Part shown: positions 43,626 to 52,098 of the stretch, in pieces
Numbering within the stretch: position 1 is the stretch's first letter
How the letters are laid out: the number at the start of each line of letters is the position of its first letter
Assembly: GCF_003667565.1 (NCBI RefSeq)
Contig: NZ_RCUX01000005.1
Coordinates: forward strand, 62,001-126,000
DNA: 64,000 bases
Direction of reading: 5' to 3'
Source of the DNA: Mycetocola tolaasinivorans
GTDB lineage: Bacteria > Actinomycetota > Actinomycetes > Actinomycetales > Microbacteriaceae
Translations under genes and position numbers: made by a program
The notes under the pieces: model-generated
Told to the model about the DNA's origin: nothing
Seen by the model: the letters and a program-made list of their open reading frames with translations, nothing else
The model's database searches: none

Positions 43626-45910
43626 GTGTTCGCAGTCGATTCCTGAGCGGCGGCCTCTTATTTACGCTGCTCCTCGGTCTCCTCGTCGGTTTTACGCCGG
43701 CGATTTCGGCGCAGGCCGCCGATGCCCGAGACTTCAACCCGGGAAACCTGATCAGCGATGCTCAGTTCTTCAACGGGCAGGCGATGACCGCCGCCGAGGT
43801 ACAGTCGTTCCTCAACGGCAAGGTGGCAAGCTGCCAGAGCGGGTTCACCTGCCTCAAAGACTTCAAGATGAACACCGTGAGCCGTCCGGCCGATGCGGGT
43901 AAGTGTGCCGCTTACGACGGACGCAATAACGAGACTGCCGCGCAGATTATTGCGCGGGTGGGTCAGGCCTGCGGCATCAGCCAGAAGGCCATTCTGGTGC
44001 TCCTGGAGAAGGAGCAGGGTCTGGTGACCCTGCGTAACCCGTCCGCCTCGCGATTCACCATCGCTACCGGCTACGCCTGCCCGGACACCTCGGCCTGCGA
44101 TGCCAAGTACTTTGGTTTCTATAACCAGGTGTACATGGCCGCCCTGCAGTTCAAGCGCTACCAGGCCAGCCCGACGAGCTGGGGGCACATCGCCGGCCGT
44201 GTGAACAACGTGCGCCTGCACCCCGCCGCCTCCTGTGGTTCCACCCAGGTGTTCATCCAGAACCAGGCAACCGCCGGTCTCTACAACTACACCCCGTACC
44301 AGCCCAACAAGGCCGCCCTGGCAAACCTGTACGGTGTGGGCGATTCCTGCAGCTCGTATGGAAACCGTAACTTCTGGCGCCTGTTCACCGACTGGTTCGG
44401 TGCGGCAACCGACCCGAGCGCACTGGTTCGCACCGCAAGCAACTCCTCCGTCTACCTGGTGAGCGACACCCGCAAGCACCTCGTGTCGGATATGACGCTG
44501 CTCAACAACCTTGCGCCGCTCGGCAACGTGTCGATCGTGGATCAGGCCTACCTGGATCGCTTCACCACCGCCCAGCCGGTGGGCCGCATCATGCGTGCGG
44601 CGAGCGGTGCGATGTACCTCTTCGATAACGGTCTTCGGTTCGCGTTCGACTCCTGTGATCGCGTCTCCGACTACGGCGGTGCGTGTAACCCCGCCGGTTA
44701 CGTGCAGCTCACCGATGATCAGGTTGCCAAGTTCACCAGTGGTCCGGCCCTGACCTCCGTCGTGGGCCTCACCACGGGCCAGCGGTTCTACATCAAGAGC
44801 GCGCAGCGCCGCGAGGTTGCCGACGCAGCCTCGCAGACCCAGGCGGGCATCCCCGCCGGATTCACGATGCTCTCGGCCTCGGCCATCGCCTCGCTGAAAC
44901 TGGGTACGCCGGTGATCCGCGATTCGCTCGTGGTGCAGAACCGGGATAACTCGTCGCTGAGCTACCTCTACGGGACCAGCCGTTACCCGGTGACCACCTC
45001 GGCATTGAACGCGCTGCGCAACAACCTGAAGCCCTACGGCTCGCTCTCGAACGAATCGCTGGGTAAGCTCACCGCAAACAGCACCGCGTTTGCGGGGCGG
45101 GTGAAGGTTGCCGGTACGGGACCCACCCAGCTTCTGACCTCGGACGGACGTGTCGAGTGGGCCGCCGATAGCAACGACGGTAGCCTGCCGAGCGTGCCCG
45201 CCACCGCGGCCCTCATTGCCGGTTACCCGCTCCAGGGCACCGTTCCGGCCGGTGGCGGCGTCAAGGGCGCGAACTCTCCGGTTATTTCCCGGGCAGCCGA
45301 CGGAAAGATCCGAGCGTATGACGCCTGGACCGGCTTCCTGCGCCTGAACGGTTCGAGCACGTTTGTCACCCTGCCGGATAAGTCGCTTGCGATGCTGTCG
45401 ACCGGGTCTTCCCAGCTCACCGTTGGCGGGTTGTACCGCACAGCGGGTAACCCCAACGTGTATCTCATCGATGGCCCGAAGTCGAAGATTCTGCTGAAGA
45501 GCTTTGACCCGGCCTCGGCCGCGGGAATGTCCCTCAAGGTGGCGTATGTGAGCGATGCCGAGCTGAAGGCCTACACCGACTCCGGAACGCCGCTCGGCTA
45601 CGGATACGTGTGTGGCACAAACGCCTATGTCGCCGCGGGCGGGACGCTCGTTCCGGTACCGGATCGAACCCTCTACCCGGTGGCATACAACAGCCTGGAT
45701 GCGTCCACCTGCGCGGTGTTCAGTAAGTCCAAGACTCCGGCACCGAAGTTCATTCGCACCGGCGACGGAAGAATCTATCTGCTGGATGGCGGGCGCAAGC
45801 GCGCGGTCGACACGATGGCCCGGTACATCGCCCTGGGCGGACCGAGCATCGGGTTCCTCAGCGTCAGCTTCGACTTCGTGAAGACGATCCCGGACGGCCC
45901 CCTGGCCTAA
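43622..45910 (+). CDS. Secreted surface protein with N-terminal lysozyme-like region and beta repeats
   Basis: The 762-residue protein has a signal peptide (cleavage near AQA at residue 32). An N-terminal domain of about 230 residues follows (FNPGNLISDAQFFNG, CGISQKAILVLLEKEQGLVT) and has several paired cysteines. The rest is made of roughly nine units of about 50-80 residues, each with a short core like VYLVSDTRKHLVS, MYLFDNGLRFAFD, VYLIDGPKSKILL or IYLLDGGRKRAVD. This looks like a beta-repeat binding surface. The KAILVLLEKEQG helix resembles the Glu of transglycosylases, but activity is not shown. Confidence 0.65.
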   Translation: MSVRSRFLSGGLLFTLLLGLLVGFTPAISAQAADARDFNPGNLISDAQFFNGQAMTAAEVQSFLNGKVASCQSGFTCLKDFKMNTVSRPADAGKCAAYDGRNNETAAQIIARVGQACGISQKAILVLLEKEQGLVTLRNPSASRFTIATGYACPDTSACDAKYFGFYNQVYMAALQFKRYQASPTSWGHIAGRVNNVRLHPAASCGSTQVFIQNQATAGLYNYTPYQPNKAALANLYGVGDSCSSYGNRNFWRLFTDWFGAATDPSALVRTASNSSVYLVSDTRKHLVSDMTLLNNLAPLGNVSIVDQAYLDRFTTAQPVGRIMRAASGAMYLFDNGLRFAFDSCDRVSDYGGACNPAGYVQLTDDQVAKFTSGPALTSVVGLTTGQRFYIKSAQRREVADAASQTQAGIPAGFTMLSASAIASLKLGTPVIRDSLVVQNRDNSSLSYLYGTSRYPVTTSALNALRNNLKPYGSLSNESLGKLTANSTAFAGRVKVAGTGPTQLLTSDGRVEWAADSNDGSLPSVPATAALIAGYPLQGTVPAGGGVKGANSPVISRAADGKIRAYDAWTGFLRLNGSSTFVTLPDKSLAMLSTGSSQLTVGGLYRTAGNPNVYLIDGPKSKILLKSFDPASAAGMSLKVAYVSDAELKAYTDSGTPLGYGYVCGTNAYVAAGGTLVPVPDRTLYPVAYNSLDASTCAVFSKSKTPAPKFIRTGDGRIYLLDGGRKRAVDTMARYIALGGPSIGFLSVSFDFVKTIPDGPLA

Positions 45911-45918
45911 TCCGACTC

Positions 45919-45955
45919 CGCAGCGCCGTGGCAGCAGTTGGGCCATGGCGCTGCG
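45919..45955 (+). terminator. Hairpin terminator after repeat protein
   Basis: CGCAGCGCCGTGG (45919-45931) and CCATGGCGCTGCG (45943-45955) form a 13-bp stem with one G-U pair and an 11-nt loop, followed by GCGTTT. Confidence 0.7.
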
Positions 45956-46020
45956 GCGTTTCCGGCAGGCGGCGCGCATTTTCGGCGTGGCGAGGGTGGG
46001 CAGAGGGTTCCCAGACAACA

Positions 46021-46743
46021 GTGTTTTACACTGGATACGAATACCGAGCGAGGGAGAATCGCATTTCCACATCAGTAACCGAACGAACCTGGCTTGTGGT
46101 GCCCCTGTACAACGAGGCCCAGGTGGTGCGGGAGGTCGTTGAACACGCCCGCCAGACGTTCCCCAACATTGTGTGCGTCGATGACGGGAGCACGGACGGT
46201 TCCGCGGAGCAGGCCCGCTTGGGCGGTGCGACGGTGGTGGTTCACCCCATCAACCTCGGGCAGGGTGCCGCGTTGCAGACCGGCATTACGTACGCGCTGC
46301 AGGACCCAAACGCCGAGTTCTTTGTGACCTTCGACTCCGATGGCCAGCACCGGGTGGAAGACGCCCTCGCGATGGTAAACCGGCTCGACACCGAACCGCT
46401 CGACGTCGTGATCGGATCCCGCTTCCTCGATGGTCGCACGAAGCCGGGGCTGCTGAAGAAGGTCGTGCTGAAGGCCGCCGTGATCTTTGGCAACCTCACC
46501 TCCGGGATGAAGCTCACCGACGCCCACAACGGCCTGCGTGCGTTCAACCGCACCGGTGCGGGGGCGATTCGGATCAGGCAGAACCGGATGGCTCACGCCT
46601 CCGAGATCATCGCGGAAATCGCCAACGCGAAACTGCGCTACGCCGAAGAACCCGTGTTTGTCGTCTACACCGACTACTCGCGTTCCAAGGGGCAGTCGCT
46701 CTGGAACTCGGTCAACATCCTGAGTGATCTCTGGCTGAAGTAG
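46021..46743 (+). CDS. Glycosyltransferase family 2, DPM1/GtrB-like
   Basis: The GT-A domain has TWLVVPLYNEAQVV, CVDDGSTDGSA, INLGQGAALQTGI and FDSDGQH with the metal Asp pair. It likely transfers a sugar to polyprenyl phosphate. The start is uncertain: GTG at 46021 gives 240 residues, but ATT at 46063 has GAGGGAG 9 nt upstream and gives a typical family N-terminus (226 residues). The DUF2304 gene follows, a standard partner. Confidence 0.82.
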   Translation: MFYTGYEYRARENRISTSVTERTWLVVPLYNEAQVVREVVEHARQTFPNIVCVDDGSTDGSAEQARLGGATVVVHPINLGQGAALQTGITYALQDPNAEFFVTFDSDGQHRVEDALAMVNRLDTEPLDVVIGSRFLDGRTKPGLLKKVVLKAAVIFGNLTSGMKLTDAHNGLRAFNRTGAGAIRIRQNRMAHASEIIAEIANAKLRYAEEPVFVVYTDYSRSKGQSLWNSVNILSDLWLK

Positions 46744-46761
46744 GGGAAACGGTACACGGAA

Positions 46762-47127
46762 ATGGACAATCAGTTTTTTATTAAGGCAGTGCTCATCGCG
46801 GTTTTCCTCATCATCGGGCTGTTCCTGGTGATCCCCACACGCGGGGCACGGCAGCTTGCCGTGCGTCGTCTGACCACCCTGCTCCTGGTTCTCGTCGCGA
46901 TCTTCGCGGTGGCGTTCCCCGACCTGATTAACTCACTCGCGAATCTGATCGGCGTGGGCCGCGGCACCGACCTGCTGCTGTACGGCCTGATCGTGGTGTT
47001 TATCGGAAGCTCGGTGACGGCGTCTCGCCGGTACCGGCAGCAGGAGGCTCAGATTACCGATCTGGCTCGGGCCGTTGCGATCGCGCAGGCAAACCACCCC
47101 GCCGAGAAGAGCGACGAGACCCCCTAG
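46762..47127 (+). CDS. DUF2304-family membrane protein
   Basis: The 121-residue protein has three helices and a charged C-terminal helix (ASRRYRQQEAQITDLARAVA). DUF2304 proteins commonly sit beside GtrB-like glycosyltransferases, as here (18-bp gap), and probably form a membrane partner. The exact role is unknown. Confidence 0.82.
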   Translation: MDNQFFIKAVLIAVFLIIGLFLVIPTRGARQLAVRRLTTLLLVLVAIFAVAFPDLINSLANLIGVGRGTDLLLYGLIVVFIGSSVTASRRYRQQEAQITDLARAVAIAQANHPAEKSDETP

Positions 47128-47141
47128 CGCCACACGGTGCA

Positions 47142-47189
47142 AAAAGACCGGGGCCGGATGAGAGTGTTCTCATCCGGCCCCGGTCTTTT
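47142..47189. terminator. Perfect bidirectional hairpin terminator
   Basis: A 22-bp perfect stem with a 4-nt GTGT loop (AAAAGACCGG...CCGGTCTTTT), the same 22-4-22 geometry as the terminator at 1393-1440. It serves convergent DUF2304 and membrane-protein genes. Confidence 0.9.
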
Positions 47190-47207
47190 GCGTGGCTGCG
47201 TTGGTAG

Positions 47208-48698
47208 CTACGGGGCGAGCACCGGTGCCGCGGCCAGGACCACCACGTAGAGGGCTACCGCGTACACGCCGATGATTGCCGTGGCCCAGCGGTTGCGAAT
47301 CTGCATGCCCGCGAGCATGAGGAAGGCCGCCAGCATGGGGGAACCGTAGCGCGGGGGAAGCGGGAAGTACGCGCCCGTGGCAAGGGTGATGACGATGGCG
47401 AGCATCGGTGCGAAGAACACCGCCGAGATGGTGACCGCGATGATCATGTGGCGTGCCGGGTTGGTCTTCTTCAGCGCCCAGAACGCGCCCACAACGCCGG
47501 CGATGCAGAGCCAGCTCAGCGGAATCACCGCGAACGTGGGGATCGCATACGCGAACTCCGTGCTGCCGGAAATATTCACGTTGGAGGTGATGGTGCCCGG
47601 CAGGAAGGTGGTGGTTTGAAGGAGCAGTTCCTTGGCTGTGAGCGGGACGGAGATGGCCTGGTTGGCGCTCTCACCCACGGAAACAAGGTGGCGGAAGACG
47701 AGCCAGGCAACCTCGACGATACCCGCCGCGACGATCGAGGTCAGCGCGAGGGTGAGGGGGTTAAACCATCCGCGTCGCGCCGGCGGTTCGATGCCGCGGC
47801 GACGCTTTGCGATGAACTCATCCAGCCAGACGATACCCAGGTAGAGGGCGACGAGGCAGACCGCGAGGATGTTGGTGACCTTGATCGACAGGGCAAATGC
47901 CGACAGCCCGACCACCCACCAGCCCGAACTCCTGCCGCGAATGTAGAGCGTCGCGGCGATGAGGAGCGCCGTGCCCAGTGCCATGGTGGGCGCATCGGTA
48001 CTGACGTAGGTGAAGGTCCACCACGCGTAGGGCGAGCCAATGAAGGCGAGGCCCAATACCAGCGCTACCGTCTTGGGTACCCGCCACAGGCGCATCAGCC
48101 AGTACATCAGGATCATGGTGAGGGCCAGCCAGATCGACCCGGTCAGGCGCCAGGAAGTGAGCTCGTGGGCACCGGTGACGGTGTGAATCGCGTCGCCGAT
48201 CACCCGGGTGATCGCAAAGTACACCGGGGTATACGGGTCCGCGGAGGTGCGGGCGGCAAACGGGAACTTACTGAGGTCCGAGTAGTCTCCGCGACAGGAT
48301 GGCCCCATCGGGCCATACGGCTTCACCCCGTCGCAGGCCATCGCATCCAGCGCCTCGTGACCGATGATCTCGCCCTGCTGCAGGATTCCCTGGTGGGGAA
48401 GCTTGTAGAGGTAGTCAACGTAGACCCACTCGTCGATGGGGGAGAGCGCGTGGCTGTGGTTCGCCGTCACGACAAATGACATGCCGAGGCCCGCCAGCAC
48501 CAGCAGAACCGGAGCCCACAGGAGCCGTGCCCAGCGTTCGGTGGTCAGCCGCCGCCCGGATGAGGGGGTCTGCGGTCGGCGCGGGGGAACCGCGGACGTC
48601 GACGCGCGGGGTGCGGTGTCGGCGGTCAGTACGCGGGTGGGTGGCGCCGAGGCCTCCGGATTATGGGCGTCGTCAGTGGGTGTCTGTTCAGTGGGCAC
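47208..48698 (-). CDS. Polytopic membrane protein, paralogue of the protein at 41595-42968
   Basis: The 496-residue protein has a cytoplasmic Pro/Thr-rich N-terminus (1-55) and about ten helices. ALSPIDEWVYVDYL, ADPYTPVYFAITRV, YVSTDAPTMALG and AYFPLPPRYG align with the paralogue. It may be a GT-C glycosyltransferase or a related glycan-handling protein. It is divergent from the flippase gene. Its outside loop has paired cysteines (AMACDG and PSCRGD). Confidence 0.7.
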   Translation of the reverse strand: MPTEQTPTDDAHNPEASAPPTRVLTADTAPRASTSAVPPRRPQTPSSGRRLTTERWARLLWAPVLLVLAGLGMSFVVTANHSHALSPIDEWVYVDYLYKLPHQGILQQGEIIGHEALDAMACDGVKPYGPMGPSCRGDYSDLSKFPFAARTSADPYTPVYFAITRVIGDAIHTVTGAHELTSWRLTGSIWLALTMILMYWLMRLWRVPKTVALVLGLAFIGSPYAWWTFTYVSTDAPTMALGTALLIAATLYIRGRSSGWWVVGLSAFALSIKVTNILAVCLVALYLGIVWLDEFIAKRRRGIEPPARRGWFNPLTLALTSIVAAGIVEVAWLVFRHLVSVGESANQAISVPLTAKELLLQTTTFLPGTITSNVNISGSTEFAYAIPTFAVIPLSWLCIAGVVGAFWALKKTNPARHMIIAVTISAVFFAPMLAIVITLATGAYFPLPPRYGSPMLAAFLMLAGMQIRNRWATAIIGVYAVALYVVVLAAAPVLAP

Positions 48699-48754
48699 AT
48701 TTCATGGTAACCGGTGAACCTGCACGCGCCCGAGACCGAGCCAGGTATGGCGGG

Positions 48755-48805
48755 TAGTGTGGACCCGTGCAGTTGCAGAATTATCGAAACGGGGCCCGTG
48801 CGTGA
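48755..48805 (+). promoter_or_regulatory. Leaderless promoter core and 12-codon leader ORF before the flippase gene
   Basis: TAGTGT (48755-48760), GGACCC, then GTG at 48767 opens a 12-residue frame (VQLQNYRNGARA) whose TGA (48803-48805) overlaps the flippase GTG start at 48802 as GTGA. The leader could be translated and coupled. No similar peptide is recognised. Confidence 0.4.
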
Positions 48806-50118
48806 GCGAGATCACCGAAACCACTCCGGCGCGGTCGGGTCTTCGCCTGACCCTCGCGGCCACCGCGGTTGCCGGCATCCTGGGATTTGTCATCCAGATC
48901 GGGATGGGTGGCGTGCTGGGAAAGACCCCCGCATACACCTCGTTTATGGCGTTCTGGGCCGCGTTCTACCTCGTCGTTGGGGCGATCGCCGGTGTCCAGC
49001 AGGAGTACGCGCGAGCGGTGGCGCACACCCAGCGCACCCCGTCGATGCGCGAGACCGGGGTGGGGGCGAGACGATTTGCGCTGCTGTGCGCCGCCATCGT
49101 GGCCGCCGTACTCGGCCTCAGCGGCCTGCTCTGGGGGCCGCACGTTTTTAGCCACGACTGGGGCACGGCGATCATTCTCATCGCACTCGGCGGCGGCGCC
49201 TACGTGCTCTTCTCCGCGGTGAACGGAAACCTTTACGGCCGCGAGCGGTGGAACCTCATCGCGGTGGGAATCATCGGCGACCCCCTCATCCGTCTCGTGC
49301 TGCTCGCCCTGGTCCTGGTGCTCTGGCCCGGGATCGAAAACGGGCTGCGCATTGCCGTGGTCGTTCCCGTCCTGCTCACCGTGATCATTCTCGAGGTGTG
49401 GGGGCGCGGTGCCGGTTTCGGGCAGACCCGGTTGGGACTTCCCGGCACTCAGATCGGATGGAACATCCTGCGCACGGTGGGCGGTGCCGTATCCACGGCC
49501 GCGCTGATCAGCGGATACCCGCTCTTTCTCACCATCGTGGCCGGGGCAAACCCCGCGCTGCCCGGGCTCATCTACGTCTTCACCCTGGTGCGAGCGCCGA
49601 TCGTCATTCCCATGCTGGCACTGCAAAACTTCATGATCGTGCACTTTGGGAAAAACCCCCGGCGTGCGCTCGGCACCGCCCTGCGCCTGATGGGGGGCGT
49701 TATTCTGGGCGCGATCGTCCTGGGTGCCGCGGCCGCCTGGGTGGGGCCGTGGGTAATCTCGCTGGTGAGCGCGGGACAGTTTGATCCGTCCCCCTGGCTC
49801 GTGGGTGCGATGGTCGCCTCGGCGGGGGCTACCGGTGCGCTCTGCGTGAGCGGTGCCGCCGCGGTTGCCCTGAACCGGCACACCGGCTTCCTGCTGGGTT
49901 GGGTGGTGGCGGCACTCGCCAGCGTCCTCTTGCTCCTGCTTCCGGGCGCGATCGAGCAGCGGGCACTGATCGCGCTGACCGTGGGACCGGTGCTCGGCCT
50001 CATCGTTCACCTGGCGACCCTGCGTCGCGCCTCCCGAGAATCAGCCCCGGCTTTCCCGAACACGCCCTCGGACAAGGACGACGACGCGGGCGCGGGCGCG
50101 GGCGAGGGCGCGCGCTAG
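48802..50118 (+). CDS. Polysaccharide flippase-like membrane protein (MATE/Wzx group)
   Basis: The 438-residue protein has about 12-14 helices with few charged loops and a low-complexity Asp/Gly/Ala tail. The spacing of helices and the segment ALISGYPLFLTIVAG match oligosaccharide flippases. The assignment is by overall pattern, since there is no short signature. I chose GTG at 48802 because it is coupled to the leader frame; the GTG at 48757 lies inside the -10 element. The end is convergent with the GT2 gene, with a 4-bp overlap. Confidence 0.7.
   Translation: MSEITETTPARSGLRLTLAATAVAGILGFVIQIGMGGVLGKTPAYTSFMAFWAAFYLVVGAIAGVQQEYARAVAHTQRTPSMRETGVGARRFALLCAAIVAAVLGLSGLLWGPHVFSHDWGTAIILIALGGGAYVLFSAVNGNLYGRERWNLIAVGIIGDPLIRLVLLALVLVLWPGIENGLRIAVVVPVLLTVIILEVWGRGAGFGQTRLGLPGTQIGWNILRTVGGAVSTAALISGYPLFLTIVAGANPALPGLIYVFTLVRAPIVIPMLALQNFMIVHFGKNPRRALGTALRLMGGVILGAIVLGAAAAWVGPWVISLVSAGQFDPSPWLVGAMVASAGATGALCVSGAAAVALNRHTGFLLGWVVAALASVLLLLLPGAIEQRALIALTVGPVLGLIVHLATLRRASRESAPAFPNTPSDKDDDAGAGAGEGAR
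50088..50114 (+). repeat. Short GCGGGC-type repeat in flippase tail
   Basis: Repeated GCGGGC and GCGAGGGC units encode an Ala/Gly/Glu tail (AGAGAGEGAR). Likely slippage-prone. Confidence 0.5.
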
Positions 50119-51014
50119 CCGCCGAACACGTGGCGCAGGAGTGAGCGCACGGCGTCCCGGCTGCCGAACCGGATGGCACCGGGGAGCTCGGTCAGCGCGT
50201 TTGCGCGCGAGGTGAATCGGATTTTCGCGGTCCGACGGGCGCGCTTCCAGCCGAGCGCCTCCGCCCGGATGGCCGCATCGTGAAAGAGTTCGCGCTCCTC
50301 CACAAACTTCTTCCCGTCGGGCCCTCGCTTTGAGGAGACCGAGGTGGCGTGGCGACGGTAGTGGAACACGATCGGGTCCTCATCGATGAGCAGGGTGCCG
50401 CCCGCCTCGAGGATTTCGAGAATCATGACCAGGTCTTCCACGACCTCATAATCGGTGCGGAAGGAACGCTTTTTCAGCTCGTCAACGCGCCACACGAGCG
50501 AGGGGAAGTAGAGCCAGTTGCCGCGCAGAAGACCGGTGACCAGCTCCTCGCCCGAGGCCACCCGGGTTCCGGTACCCGCGGGGCGGAGTCGATACTTGAT
50601 CCGGTCTGCCAGCGGGGAAACCGCGGTGCCATCGGCATCGATGATGCTCACCCCGGGCTGGATCAGCGCGGCCTCGGGGTGCGCGGCGATGAGGGTGCGC
50701 ACGTGGGTAACATATTCCGGAAGCAGCACATCGTCACACCCCATGATGATCGCGTGTTCGGCGTTCATCAGGCGAATGCTCTCGTTGAAGTTTCCGCTGA
50801 TCCGAAGGTTCTTCTCGTTGCGACGGTATTCGATCCGCGAATCCTCGGCCGCGATTGCTGCGGCCCACTCGCCGGGTTCGGGGTCTGGATACTGGTCGTC
50901 GATGATGACCAGACGCCAGTTGGGGTCGGTCTGTGCCTGAATGCTCTCAACCGCCGCCTTCAGGTGGTCGAATCGGCCGTAGAACGGGAGCATAATGTCG
51001 AGGATCACCCCCAT
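50115..51014 (-). CDS. Glycosyltransferase family 2
   Basis: The 299-residue enzyme has LDIMLPFYGRFDHLKAAV, VIIDDQYPDP and AIIMGCDDVLLPEYV with the DD metal pair. The C-terminal part is basic and membrane-proximal. The acceptor and donor are unknown. It is divergent from galE and convergent with the flippase gene. Confidence 0.82.
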   Translation of the reverse strand: MGVILDIMLPFYGRFDHLKAAVESIQAQTDPNWRLVIIDDQYPDPEPGEWAAAIAAEDSRIEYRRNEKNLRISGNFNESIRLMNAEHAIIMGCDDVLLPEYVTHVRTLIAAHPEAALIQPGVSIIDADGTAVSPLADRIKYRLRPAGTGTRVASGEELVTGLLRGNWLYFPSLVWRVDELKKRSFRTDYEVVEDLVMILEILEAGGTLLIDEDPIVFHYRRHATSVSSKRGPDGKKFVEERELFHDAAIRAEALGWKRARRTAKIRFTSRANALTELPGAIRFGSRDAVRSLLRHVFGG

Positions 51015-51098
51015 ATGCTAACAGGAGCCGTTCGAGAGGCAGCCGGGTACGCGCGCACGGGGTGGGCGCACACTCAGGGTTGCTTCCGGGCCCTTTGG

Positions 51099-51114
51099 TA
51101 GGCTTCGATACATG
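51099..51114 (+). promoter_or_regulatory. Leaderless-type promoter core for galE
   Basis: TAGGCT (51099-51104) is followed by 7 nt and the ATG at 51112. No ribosome site is present. Confidence 0.45.
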
Positions 51115-52098
51115 CGAACTCTCGTTACCGGCGGAGCCGGCTTCATCGGTGCCCACGTTGTTGATCTGCTTCGGCAGCGCGGAGACGACGTCGTGATCGT
51201 GGATGATCTCGTGACCGGATTGGCCGAGCGGGTACCCGGAATCGTGATTCACGAGATGGACATTGCCGACACCGCATCGGTGGCACCGCTCACCGAACTC
51301 CTGCGTGCCGAACGCATTGACTCGGTGATCCACTTTGCCGCGCGCAAGCAGGTGTTTGAATCAATGCAGCGGCCCGCCTGGTATGTCCAGCAGAACCTGG
51401 GTTCGCTGGCGAACCTCCTGCTCGCCATGGAGGGCGCGGGCGTGCGTCGCCTCGTGTTTTCCTCCTCCGCATCGGTCTATGGCACGACCGAGGGCGAGGC
51501 TATCGTCGAGTCCGATCCCACGGTTCCAGTCAACCCGTACGGCGAGACCAAGCTCGTGGGCGAGCACCTGGTAGCCGCCGCCGGTGCCGCCTGGGGGCTG
51601 CGCGGGGTCAGCCTGCGCTACTTCAACGTGGCCGGTGCAGCCTCCTCTCTGCTGGGCGATCGCGCCGTACTCAACCTGGTGCCGATGGTGTTCGAGCGTC
51701 TCGATGCCGGTGAGTCCCCGCTGGTCTTTGGCGGTGACTACCCGACGCCGGATGGCTCCTGCGTGCGAGACTACGTTCACGTGAGTGACCTCGCCGATGC
51801 GCATCTCGCGACCCTGGACGATCTCGAACAGCGCGCCGACGGTTGGCATGATGTCTACAACGTCGGAACGGGAACCGGCACCAGCGTGCTGGAAATCGCC
51901 CGAATTGTGCGCGAGGTTACCGGAATCGAGATCGCTCCCGAACTCCGTCCGCGTCGCGCCGGAGACCCCGCGATCGTCGTGGCCTCCGCCGCCAAGATCG
52001 AGCGCGAGCTCGGGTGGCGTGCGCGCCGCGATATCACCGAGATCATCGCGTCGGCATGGAACGCACACCGCGCGAACTCCGGAGAGCACGCTGTCTAG
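51112..52098 (+). CDS. galE: UDP-glucose 4-epimerase
   Basis: GalE interconverts UDP-glucose and UDP-galactose. The 328-residue SDR has RTLVTGGAGFIGAHVVDLL, VIHFAARKQVFESM, SSSASVYG and the catalytic YGETK, then LRYFNVAGA and RDYVHVSDLADAHL. These are strong GalE features. Its end overlaps the next glycosyltransferase gene by 8 bp. Confidence 0.92.
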   Translation: MRTLVTGGAGFIGAHVVDLLRQRGDDVVIVDDLVTGLAERVPGIVIHEMDIADTASVAPLTELLRAERIDSVIHFAARKQVFESMQRPAWYVQQNLGSLANLLLAMEGAGVRRLVFSSSASVYGTTEGEAIVESDPTVPVNPYGETKLVGEHLVAAAGAAWGLRGVSLRYFNVAGAASSLLGDRAVLNLVPMVFERLDAGESPLVFGGDYPTPDGSCVRDYVHVSDLADAHLATLDDLEQRADGWHDVYNVGTGTGTSVLEIARIVREVTGIEIAPELRPRRAGDPAIVVASAAKIERELGWRARRDITEIIASAWNAHRANSGEHAV

